This document shows, piece by piece, positions 1 to 10,153 of a DNA stretch of 24,970 nucleotides. Positions within the stretch are counted from its first letter, which is position 1; every line of letters begins with the position of its first letter. The DNA comes from Wuchereria bancrofti. Its lineage: Eukaryota; Nematoda; Chromadorea; Rhabditida; Onchocercidae. The position numbers and the translations under genes are program-made. Below the pieces are notes generated by a model that saw only the letters and a list, made by a program, of their open reading frames with translations, did no database searches and had not been told where the DNA came from. Location: assembly GCA_005281725.1 (NCBI GenBank), contig SSBO01000044.1, positions 1 to 24,970 of the forward strand, in the 5' to 3' direction.

Positions 1-128
1 AATAAATGAATAAAATAAATGAATGGAATAAATGAATGGAATAAATGAATAAAATAAATGAATGGAATAAATGAATGGAACAAATGAATGGAATAAATGA
101 ATGGAATAAATGTATAAATGAATGAATG
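1..128. repeat. 13-bp tandem repeat array
   Basis: Eight head-to-tail copies of a 13-base unit (AATAAATGAATGG) fill 1-104, followed by a degenerate tail to about 128. Units 1 and 4 end in TAA instead of TGG and unit 7 has AAC in place of AAT. Units 1-3 and 4-6 therefore form two copies of a 39-base higher-order repeat. The array is cut by the window edge, so its full size is unknown. No coding role is visible. Confidence 0.93.
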
Positions 129-1484
129 TTTAAGCTCATCAATTCTAATTTTCTAATCGATAATCTAAATCTTTGATAATTATAGAAAAGGCCTAGAAAA
201 GATGAACAATAGTAATTTGAAAGAGAGTAAGCAAATCAATTGATAATTAATAACCAAACCGACAAAAATTCTTGATAATGCTAGCATCCAATTGGACTGA
301 AACCTCAGATAATTCTGGAAAACAAAACAGATATTTTAAACATAAAGCCTAGAATGTAATTCTTGTAAGACTACAAAATAATGCAAGGTGTATAGCTAAT
401 ATATGTTTACGAAGGTCTGACTTGAAAATACAATAAATCTTCAGACCTTTTGATTAGAATTAATCAGACTAACATTTGAGTGAAGTGTAGTGTGAGCCTT
501 TATTAATCACTAATTAAAGAAGAATTTGATTCATTTACTTTCGATTTTAAATGAAAATATTTTTGTCTCAAAATGACTTGATCCGTAAAACTGAGTACCT
601 GAAGATTCCTAGTTTGAAGGTAAGATAAGAAAAGAAGAAAAGCTTTTCTTACAGTATGGAATTCATTTGTCTTTCCGTTTCTTTTGCAAATGGAAATCGT
701 TAAAAAAGATGATTTCAGTTACAAAGATCTTAAAAAATTTTTTCAGATATGAATGAAAGTTTAAAATTGATCTATCATTTCTGTTTTCTTTTCAGAACCA
801 ATATTTACGAAAATTATACAGATTAATACTAACAAAACGTGCTCTAATGTAATTAGAATTCTTTCCTTCTAGATTGAAAAATTTTACTCAAAAAAATGAA
901 TCAAAAGATTTGGTTTGTTTAGATTGATTTTTAATCTAAATCTCAATCATCATTTTAATCTAAATCTCAATCATCATGGACCGTATCTGATTTTTTCTTA
1001 ATTCGACAATTGTGAATAAAGATCAGAATTTCGGAAATTATTTCTAAATTACACTAAATCAATTCGCTAAAATTTCACTAGCAGTAAATTAGTAATGAAA
1101 AGTACACAACTAATACCAGCAAAAAAAAAGTACTTCATGAGAATATTTAACTGAATAAAAAGATGGAAAAATTCAAATCTTCATAACATTGAAGCATACT
1201 TCGTTATTAGATTAGTTAACAAAAGCTCTGTGATTAACAAATTATCGAGAAAATATGGTTCATTTAATCTTTTATAAACGTTAAATTTTTTCAAATTTTG
1301 ACTTCCAGAAATTTCATTAGTCATTACTCATATTCATTCGTATGTATCCAAAAATCATCGATAAAACCTAGAAATTTGTACTATTCTTCTTGTTTTCCCA
1401 CCAATAATTTAGACTTAACATCCAGTTGCTACTGTTCCAATATTAATTATGCAACACTTCACTTACCAAATGGTCAGTAAATAA
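129..1484. other. AT-rich non-coding stretch
   Basis: I see no supportable exon here. The only structure is a perfect direct duplication of about 24 bases near 929-976, listed separately. It is probably intergenic, downstream of the minus-strand gene whose stop codon is at 1485. Confidence 0.5.
929..976. repeat. 24-bp direct tandem duplication
   Basis: The unit TTAATCTAAATCTCAATCAT plus four more bases occurs twice in immediate succession, at 931 and again at 955. The two copies are identical apart from their outer edges, so the duplication looks recent. No function is visible. Confidence 0.85.
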
Positions 1485-1929
1485 TCAGGCGAAATGGTCA
1501 CTATCGTTAATGTCATTTTGCTAAGAATGAGGTAAAGTACTGAAGGAAGTTTTACTCCAACTGAAACTACCGAATTTAAGACATTTGATCGTTTGGTTTG
1601 AAGTGGTTATACAAGATATGTGTGCAATGAATTTTCTAAATTTGATCCAGTTAAATGTTATTCAAATTCTGATTTCAACTAAATGTATAGTCCGATAATG
1701 GAACTATGATCAGAGATGTCTATATGTTCTTACTGTTTTGTATTCGTAAAAGACTGATATACATTCCAGCATTGTGTTTTGTAAAAAAGTCTTTTAATTT
1801 TGTTCGTTGCAAAAAAGAGGAAGAAAAATTTACATCATCGCGTTGATTGTGATCGCCATCAAGGAAGAGTGAATTGCTAAGTGCTTCTACCAGTGATGAT
1901 CGTTTACGAATATAACCATTGAAACTGTT
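1485..1929 (-). CDS. C-terminal exons of an unrecognised protein
   Basis: Two exons can be read on the minus strand. The first, 1929 down to 1834, is 32 codons, with an acceptor ending CTTTAG and a donor GAT|GTAAAT. It reads NSFNGYIRKRSSLVEALSNS and then an acidic LFLDGDHNQRDD. The second starts at 1520 behind a TTCTTAG acceptor, reads QNDINDSDHFA and stops at 1485-1487. Both junctions are phase 0, so the frames join without a shift, and the acidic Asp/Asn-rich character continues across the join. A basic IRKRSSL segment followed by an acidic end would suit the cytoplasmic tail of a receptor or channel, but no family is recognised. Upstream exons are not secure; the open frame at 2160-2300 on the same strand is one candidate. 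A GTAAGT just past the stop at 1466 could be a donor for an alternative end. Confidence 0.45.
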
Positions 1930-2123
1930 CTAAAGATTTAAATGAAAGGTTGTCAACAATTATTATTTATTATTTTCATGCTGAATGATTGAGATTGTTA
2001 AAAATTTGTTTTTGCGAGAAATATTATAAAAATTCTGAGCATTTTGTCCTTCGTGTAGTAATTTTGTTTAGAAAGTTAAATAAATGAGCAAACTAAATAA
2101 ACAAATAAATAAAGATAAGTGCG

Positions 2124-2300
2124 TTAAATAAGACTAGTAACACAATTTTGAATTATTAAGTAATTAAACAAGCAAAGGACCAAGTAAGTTGGCGGTAGAA
2201 TCATGAAAGGAAGGTTCTGTTGGTTTGCTGCAGCAGCAATAATCGGATCGTAGGAGCGAATTCTGGAGAGAAAATGAGTCGAATGGTGTCGTTCGTCGAC
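2124..2300 (-). other. candidate exon, unresolved
   Basis: An open frame on the minus strand begins behind an acceptor-like TTTTGCATCAG at 2301. It reads VDERHHSTHFLSRIRSYDPI, then an alanine run, a glutamine-rich segment and NLPFMILPPT. It is GC-richer than its surroundings. It could be the exon before the one starting at 1929, but no good donor in the required phase is visible. The best ones are GTCCTT after PTYL and GTGTTA after LIIQN. The plus strand of the same segment is also open, so strand and reality are both uncertain. Confidence 0.22.
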
Positions 2301-2309
2301 CTGATGCAA

Positions 2310-5300
2310 AATTTTAATAACAAGATTTGTTATTCAATCAAAATTATAAACCAATGCTTGAAAGAAAGAAAATGTAAACATTACACTTAGTATAAAAATA
2401 GAAGTGCAGGAGTTTAACTGTAAACAAGTAAGTTTATACAATACCAGTAGATTCACCTTGATAACTATAACCACTTAAAAAGGTCAAAGATGTAGAATTG
2501 CTTTAAAAAGTGCGTGAAAAAGAGAAACACCTTCACAGTTCTATCTATTATGCGAATTGTCGCAGTATCAAAAAGATTTCAGTTAACGATATCAATTTCT
2601 TCAAGCCAATTTCAAAATTCCTTCAAATCAAATTCATTTCATCCATGCATACTTTATCGGCTCGTTTCTGATTAAAATATATGTAAATAAACGTGTAAGA
2701 ACAACTAGATGTAAGGCTGATATCAGCAAGTGTATAAAATCAAAACTGATAGGAAAAGGAACATATCAATGTGCATCTAATCTTGATATTGCTAAAATCA
2801 TTAAACGAAATTTAATTAAGAGTAACTTATTCAGAAAGTTCCAAAAATATATTCTAGAAATGATTTGTATTCAAATAGTAATCACAGAAAATGTGTTAAT
2901 GAAAAATGGCACTCTTTTGTATCTATTTTGTGACAAATTGAAAAAAAAAAAGGAAAATAGGATAGTAAGATGAGAAGATAAATTACTTCGATTCTGGGAG
3001 ACAAAGTTTTTAATTGGCAAATTTTCTTTCTTACTTGTTTCCATATTTATCAGTATATAAAATATGACCCTGATACAACGAATAGTTGGAATAAGAGTCC
3101 CCCAGTCCTTCTCTTTTATCTCTTTTTCTCGTGTTCGTTTCTTTTGTTCAACCTCTCATTTTGATATATTTTTAATTAATAAAATAAGAATCAAGAAAAG
3201 TTTTATAAGGAGCATGAAATTATTAATCACTTGGAAAGTATCGTAATTAGACCGCAATCAGAACTTTGCTATGTGTAAGAAACAAAATTGTAATTTAAAT
3301 TTAAAATAAGTATGGCATGACTGATTCTATTTTGATTCTATTTCTCTTTATTTTTCAAAAGACATTAAAAAACTATTATACAAAAATTTGAATTTTTTTT
3401 CTGTTGCCTCTACTCTTTTATGTGTTAGAAAACTATATTCTATCAAATAAGCTGTAGATATATTTACCAAATTATTTCATTAATCCATTTTTAAATTGTC
3501 TTTGAATTTTAAATTTGCAGAATTATAAATAAGTTGGAGAAGCGAAATAGCTATTAATAAAATATGTGGATAAATGACCTGTTGAAGAGAGTAAAATAAT
3601 ATGTTTGTTTGGTGGGATAAAAACCAATTATCATTAAATTGTCTTATGAATGACTATAACGCTGCCCATATATATTTATCAATGGTCTATTATGATAAGT
3701 CTTTTTCGGTATACTTCAAACAACAAATAGGAACCTTCACTCGCGATCTGACCTTTAAAATAAATCTTAAACACCTATTAACCGACATCTGCGGTGAAGT
3801 AGAACATCTTTAAATGTTTCCAAATTCTTCCATATCCACTCCCACTAATTTAATCAAATATCCCAGTAAAATAAAGGTGCTCGCGAACAAGACAAGTAAA
3901 CATCACAAATTAGAAACTAATCTACTGCTCCCTTATAGCAAACTGCAAGTTCAGTCTATTCTTTACCTTTTGTAAATATATGACAAATATCCGATGTTAA
4001 ACTTATTCATATCTTTCTATTCCCCTTAACTGCTTTTACTCACAGTTTCCATTTTAAATATTTATTTCGTTACCAGTTTATAGATTAATGATTTTCCAAG
4101 AATATTTCGCTGCTTCTTCCTGCAGAAAAACTAATCACAGAATACGAAGTGCAAGTTTGAATTGACTGACAAGAAATCTAGAAGTGTGTCTCTGCGATTT
4201 ATAAATTTATTAATTTCATTCAAATCCACAAACAGCATAAAATTTAGCTATTTGGTTCAAAAGATTCCAACACAACAATAACAATTTTTAATACAACCAG
4301 CAATATTTATTTCTGTACTCCGACTCAGGTAAAATAAAAATGAAAGATTAATAGAAGTTGAGGAATGAGAAGGAATGAAAAGATAGCAATTTATTTCCTG
4401 TGCAAAGTTATTAATTAGTGAAAATTGAAAATTTTTAAATTAAATATCGAAACTGTTCTCCGAAAGTTATTAAGAAAAACAGAATCTCGCGTTCTTTTAG
4501 ATTTTCGGCCTTGCTTGCCCTTGTTCTCATATCAGTGCATGAATTTTCAAGTAAATGAACAGTCATGAGCTGATATTACTACTAAGTTCTAAAATAAAGC
4601 GATCAATGTACAATTTCTGATAATTTCCCATAAAGTCCCATTTTTAAAGCTTGTTTTATTTTATTCTTACCGAAATTGTTACTTAACAAAAGCTATGATC
4701 CTCATAAGATCAGATCACCCACTTCTCGAATATTCCCTACATATGGTGAGCATATCATCAAGCCAGTTACAGGTCTTCATTCGTCCCACTGATTTAATCT
4801 CTCTTCATCGTACTTCCTAATTATCACTCTGTAGTTCATTCCACTTTTTCAAACATTTTTATTTGCACTTTTCAAGTACTAAAATCACAATATTTATTAA
4901 CGCCATTACTAAAATTATCTTAATATTAAATGGAGGTCATGTCAAAAATTCTACGCTTGACTTGTCGTCGATGTTCTTATTCTTGTTGTTACCGTTTTTA
5001 TTATATCATTAACTACCATTTGAACTCCGTTTTTCCTGGGTTGACAACTCAGGATCCATCGATCGCAGATCATCCAGTCGTATTCTATCTAAATTATGGG
5101 TTTTTGAGAATAGGATTCATCAAAAATAACTGCTTAAGCTATCGAAATTAACCTGGGGCAACTATTACTATTTCAATGCGTAAGAAGTTTCTCAGAATTT
5201 CCATAAGAAAAAATTGAGCTGAAAAGACTTATTTTTCAGCAGTGATCCAAAAAAAGGTATATTTTAGTTTTCAGAAAAAGTGCTAAACAAGGAACAATTT

Positions 5301-5452
5301 TTTGTTCTGCAAAAAAAGAAATATCCTTCGGACTTCCGGACGGAATAAATATTTTCCTGAAAACTTGTTTCTACTTTCTAATGTTATTGTTTCTAATGTT
5401 TCTAAATTTTGACCCTTTGTTTCCCAAATATATGGCAAAAAGTGAATCCCCT
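2310..5452. other. long AT-rich stretch without a supportable gene
   Basis: Short open frames occur on both strands, for example plus 3601-3813 and plus 4930-5151. None has coherent splice sites, base composition or a recognisable domain, and I treat them as chance. The segment is intergenic or a large intron. Confidence 0.45.
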
Positions 5453-7463
5453 TCATACCGAATGAGTGGCAACAATCCTTTTGATCAAATAATGTATATG
5501 TAATATATTTTTCGCCTGAATTTGTGTATGTTGATAAACTCTTCTCAAGCGAGCCAAATATCGTGCTTCTTGAGCGCTTCTAGCGTTTAAAAATGGTCTT
5601 GAGTGAGTTTCCATGAAAATGAATATATTTCGAGGCGCGTAGTAACTTGATAATTTACGCTTGTCTAAAAACTGTGCTATTGGTTTCAATTTGCGAAGTC
5701 GAGGTAGTTTAAGATGAAAATCGCAAAGTTTTGCAAGATAAGCCCAGGTGAAGATGCACAGATAGGTAAGGTCATCGAAAATAGTAATAAAAATGCAAAG
5801 ATTGGCAAATATGATGGTAAGCATGAAGATAATACTCCATCCAGAGATATCGCTGACTATCCAAAATGAATTCACGTTAGCTAACATCGTTCTTATGTCT
5901 TGTCTACGTGGCTGCTGAATCTCCTCGCCACAAAGCTGACCGCAACAAGTACACGTATGATACACTGTACCATCACTATCTGTCACCATGTAATAACACA
6001 GATCGGGGTATGTTCCCGTCCTTTAAAGGGAAACAGCAACAAATGACGTCATTATTTTATCTTTTGTTGAGCTTTGGCCCTCTTTCTTGCTCTGGGCTAC
6101 TATATTTTTATTGCAATCTCTGGACCAAGTGTGATTTTGTAACAATTTCCACAATAAAGAAAATAAGCAACATTGATCTCTCTTCCTCGTTTTCACCTTA
6201 AAGCTCAAATACGAATTTGCTTTTGACGCGTATAATTTTTTTATACAGAAAGATAAAATTTGATAATTTTTATTTTCCCTTTTAACCTTTGGAAAAATAT
6301 TAGAGAATGCAGACACGTTATTAATCAAAGTTATTTTAATGAAAATCTACCTTTCCGCTTTTCATCAACTACCCACACCTTACTTCCTCTCCACTGGACA
6401 GAAAGATATATAATGAAATGTCATGTGGAAATATTCCATATCACTTTTTTAAAGGCATCAAAAAGGAATTAATTGTCAAACATAATTTGGTCAGGAAGCC
6501 TATTTTTCAAGCTTAGCATCAAAAAGCTAGGAAGAATGACAACAACTTCTTTTATTCGATATGAAGTCAGTGAGAGAATTTTTTAACTACAAGGATAGCA
6601 GTTTATCATTCATTACTCATATTAGAAAATTTTTCACACTTCAAATTGGATTTCACGTGTTTTTTACTCCTCTTAGAATTTTGAAGGACTGAATTTTACA
6701 TCTAAAATTTCTTGGCAAAAATAGTTAGAGATTAGGAATAAATTTAAAGTAAATTGAAAGAAAGTAGTTGAAATGGCTGACAGAAAAATCAAACAGAAAA
6801 GACCCAAGTTGACAGATTACAATGATGATGTAAAGATTAAGGTTTGTACTTTTTTAACAATAAAAAAATCTTTATAATATCATCCGAAGTAAATGCTGTA
6901 ATGCCTTTAATGTTATTTTTGAAGATGATGAAAGGATATCAGAAAAATAAGGCCATTGGCTTCAAGCTGCATATGCAATAGGGTCATTTTAACGGTGTTC
7001 TGAGTGCTTTCCCCAAGTGCACATGCAAAGATTAAATGTACTGTGATACTTTACATGCAAATATCCAAACAGTAACCAATCATTTAAACTCACTGAGGAA
7101 AGATTTTTTCTAAGTTAAAAGTTGCATGTTGAAAATGACGGAAAAAGTGGAGTAGAAATTAAGTAAAAAAAGAGTAGGTGAATGTATGGGCTTGTAAATA
7201 AAACAATAAGTAATATCTTACTGACTGCAAACATCTCCATTAACACAAGTAATGCTTATTTCGGTTGATTTTTGTTGTAAGGGATAAACTCGAACATATT
7301 TGCAGTTCACGATACCATTATTCCTTCCACATATATCTGGCCAAGCAATAGATTGCACCCCATTCATTAAATCGTAGGTTTTATTACAGCCCAGCATAGG
7401 TTTATTACATTTACCATCCAGTGGGATCCAAAACAGTGCATTAATTTCGAAAAACAAGCTCAT
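5453..7463 (-). CDS. Cys-rich ectodomain membrane protein, two exons
   Basis: This model has two exons, 7463-7222 and 6020-5453, giving 269 residues. The donor CA|GTAAGATA and an acceptor ending TTTAAAG join in matching phase, completing Gln81. Residues 19-111 carry eleven cysteines, including a CTCCGQLC cluster at 104-111, and an N-glycosylation sequon at Asn27. A hydrophobic segment lies at about 141-162, with a second, weaker one at about 165-178. A basic tail of about 90 residues follows. The layout suggests an extracellular disulphide domain anchored in a membrane. The CTCC..LC end resembles three-finger (Ly6/ET-module) domains of nematodes, but that is inference and no family is certain. 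The start ATG lies 9 bases behind a TTTCTTAG acceptor, as in a trans-spliced message. The N-terminus is only a poor signal peptide, so an upstream exon is possible. Alternative: two unrelated open frames. Confidence 0.55.
6773..6841 (+). CDS. candidate first exon of a nested plus-strand gene
   Basis: An ATG at 6773 opens 23 codons beginning MADRKIKQKRPKLTDYNDD and ending in VKIK, with a donor AAG|GTTTGTAC. It lies in the intron of the minus-strand gene at 5453-7463. The charged, lysine-rich start looks coding. A possible phase-matched second exon begins at 8152 behind an ATTACAG acceptor, reads VIWALLNFRINNFERSV and stops at 8230-8232. That would give a peptide of only 49 residues, so the partner exon is weak. 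No family is recognised. Confidence 0.3.
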
Positions 7464-7472
7464 TCGTATGCA

Positions 7473-7480
7473 CTAAGAAA
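7473..7480 (-). promoter_or_regulatory. candidate splice or trans-splice acceptor
   Basis: On the minus strand TTTCTTAG ends 9 bases before the ATG at 7463-7461. A very short leader behind an acceptor is typical of spliced-leader messages in nematodes. It could equally be an ordinary cis-acceptor with an unseen first exon. Confidence 0.35.
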
Positions 7481-10039
7481 GACAATGAATGTTTTAAATG
7501 AAAAATGAATATTTTATAAATCAGTTTGTCAAATTATAGGCAAATTAGTTAAATAGCATAGAACAATATCGCATAGCTGGGAATGTATGGATGTTGACAA
7601 AAAAATGATTCTCGTTTAAATACATAAAGCGGATAGGTTAAGCCTAGAAATGAACAGCAACAAGTGCAAAACATCAAGTACCAGCAGGCGCAAAAGTATA
7701 ACCAACAGTCAAAATCTGAGTTGAACATTTATTTTCTTTGGTTTATGTTTAAATATCATCAAATCGACTAAGGAACTTATTTAACGACGAATAAATGGTC
7801 AGGGCGACAAGAGCGCAGTTGAAATACTCTCTATGATGCGAGGACGATCAATAAACGAATGAATGGATGAACTAAATTGAATCGAACTGAACTGAATGGG
7901 TAAAACTACTTAAATGGCTTTTCTCACTTCTTTTGGAGAGGAAAGGATACGCTCAATTTCTCTGTCTATCCAATAAAAATTGAAAAAGAGTGAAGTTCAG
8001 ATCATCTGTCGAATTCCGTCGAGATCTACGTCTGTTCGATAGAATTTTGAGCTTAACATCCTTTCTTTAAGATAAAGACATATAAAAGTTTAACAAAGGT
8101 TTCAAAGATATGCTAAATTTTGTTTAAACTAGAATGGATATCTAATTACAGGTAATTTGGGCACTCCTAAACTTTCGAATTAACAACTTCGAGAGAAGTG
8201 TACCTACAAGTGTACAAATGCAAAACCAATAATGTTAGAAAAAACAGAAAAGCTCATACATTACAATCAGCATGCTTGAAAGAGTAAACTTAAATTTGAT
8301 CAAGGCATAACCGACAAATTTAATAATATGAAATGATACATTTCATGAGAAGTGTCCGTAGAATTTCATTAAGCAACAATAATCAAATTGTTTTATTAAA
8401 ATATTTCCTTTAAATGATGAACGACTTCTAAGACACTGTTTAAGTTTCGGATGCAAACGATATGTGGACCGTAATTAATAATTTCATCAAAAATTGAAGA
8501 TACTAACCAGTTGTGGTGAAATTGAGAAAGGACGGAATGTGTCCCAATACATAGTCTTCAACAACCGAAATATAGCCAAAACAATAGATCACTCACAGGA
8601 TGTATGAACTTTCTACCTAAAGTTAAACCAAATCAATTGTATGTGAAAAAAGTCTAATTTTCAATGCGAGAGGTCATAAAGGAACAAAAAATAAAAAGTT
8701 TTGAACAACAAGTGGTGTAAATTGGAATACTTTTCAAATAATAAAGTGGTAACAAACATTGTAGGCGTAGACCAAGATAAAGGTTAAATAAATTAGTAGT
8801 AATTAATTAAGTAAATAAACAAATAATGAAATAGTCTCTTAGGCTGTACGCAGCTAATCTCTTTTTTAACATTTAGGAATTTAGGGTCACTTGGAGGAAT
8901 TATCGAGGAAAAGCTTTTAGTTCTTCTGATGGCAATTAATGTGCGGTAAATTATTATATCGGAAGGTACAAATGCAAGCAGATGAAGTGCAGCAGTGAAC
9001 TGATAAGCAGGTGACTTTTTCTTTATTCTATCATTAGTAACGATGAATTTTCCCAATAATATCAGTTAATGTTATATGTCAAAATTAACATTGAAAGAAA
9101 CCACTATCAAACGTAATTTTTCAGACCAGAAAACTTAAGTTTTTTGTTAAAGATTTAATGACTAAATAAATATCTAAATGACTAAATATCAGTTCAGAAT
9201 TGTCTCGAAAACTAAATTTTCTCTGATATCAAATTACTTCTTGAATTCTAAGCATTTCCACATTCTTTGAATAATTTGCGACAGAAGACGGGAAGAAGTG
9301 GGGATAAAAATTTTTAAGAATCAACGACTTAAAAGTTCTCCTAATTCCTTAATCTTTCACTGAAATTCTAATGAGACTGACTGGGCTTGCATAAACTTTA
9401 AATACCTTTATATGCTATACCAAATTTAAAACAAATATCGCCGCGATTGCACGAAATGATAATTTGAAAAACTTTTTTTGAAAAGATAGTCTTTCGCAAA
9501 AAGGAAAAGGATGGGGAAACAAGGGAAAAAAATATATAGATCAGATACGAATGTATATGCAAATAAATAGGAAAGAAAAAACTGACTAAATGACATTGGG
9601 AAACTTCTGGGAAATGCAAATAAGGTAAAGGTACGCTACGAGTTCATACTGTTTACCTTTTCCTTTAGCACAACACAATTAAATTGAATCAACTCTATAA
9701 ATCTAAGTAAAACCTTCTAATAAAAGAAGTAATTAGGTGACATTTTTTGGAAAAGTCATTTTGAGAGTGAGTGAAATGAATTTTGAATCGTTTCAACATG
9801 CTGTAAAATCCTTGTAACTATTCTGTTCGTAACCTGTAACATCTCGGCAATTAACGAGCTTAGACCTTCACCGATACAACAGATCCATCTCTCTTTGAAA
9901 TGGATTTGTATGCAAATTAGACGTGCAAGTTCGGTGGATAAATCTAGCACTTATTTATTCTGTTGAAGAAGAACCAAATAGAACAATATTCACTATAAAC
10001 TCAGTAGGTCATTGTTTTGGGAACTGGCCATGAAAATAC
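7481..10039. other. stretch without a supportable gene
   Basis: Two minus-strand open frames were considered. The one at 8793-9056 contains FTAALHLLAFVPSDIIIYRT; the one at 9756-9950 contains LSSLIAEMLQVTNRIVTRIL. Neither has convincing splice signals or a recognised domain. The second could hide a small exon (9-10 codons) after the candidate exon at 10,040-10,153. The rest is AT-rich with no visible structure. Confidence 0.4.
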
Positions 10040-10153
10040 CTGGAAACTGTGCAATAAATACCGGTCTTTATTCATTTGACAGAATCCCTTCCCCAAGAAA
10101 TGATTGTCCCAAGTGATCATCGTGCTCGAAGATGACTGCTGCTTGGAAGAGTC
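10040..10153 (-). CDS. isolated candidate internal exon
   Basis: The minus strand has a 38-codon frame, 10,153 down to 10,040, phase 0 at both ends. It is preceded by TTTGAG as acceptor and ends CAG|GTATTTTC, a good donor. It reads DSSKQQSSSSTMITWDNHFL and continues GKGFCQMNKDRYLLHSFQ. It is clearly GC-richer than its flanks. The serine-rich start suggests a linker and the second half looks folded, but no family is recognised. It may belong to a long-intron gene that also owns the exons at 1485-1929; that is inference. The acceptor is unusual, and a short competing frame exists on the plus strand. Confidence 0.35.

Noticed and set aside
3601..3813. Plus-strand 70-codon frame
   Set aside because: No splice context, domain or compositional support.
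5908..6201. Plus-strand 97-codon open frame
   Set aside because: It overlaps the minus-strand Cys-rich exon and shows no domain or splice logic of its own.
8793..9056. Minus-strand 87-codon frame
   Set aside because: AT-rich, no splice sites at sensible places and no family resemblance; most likely chance.
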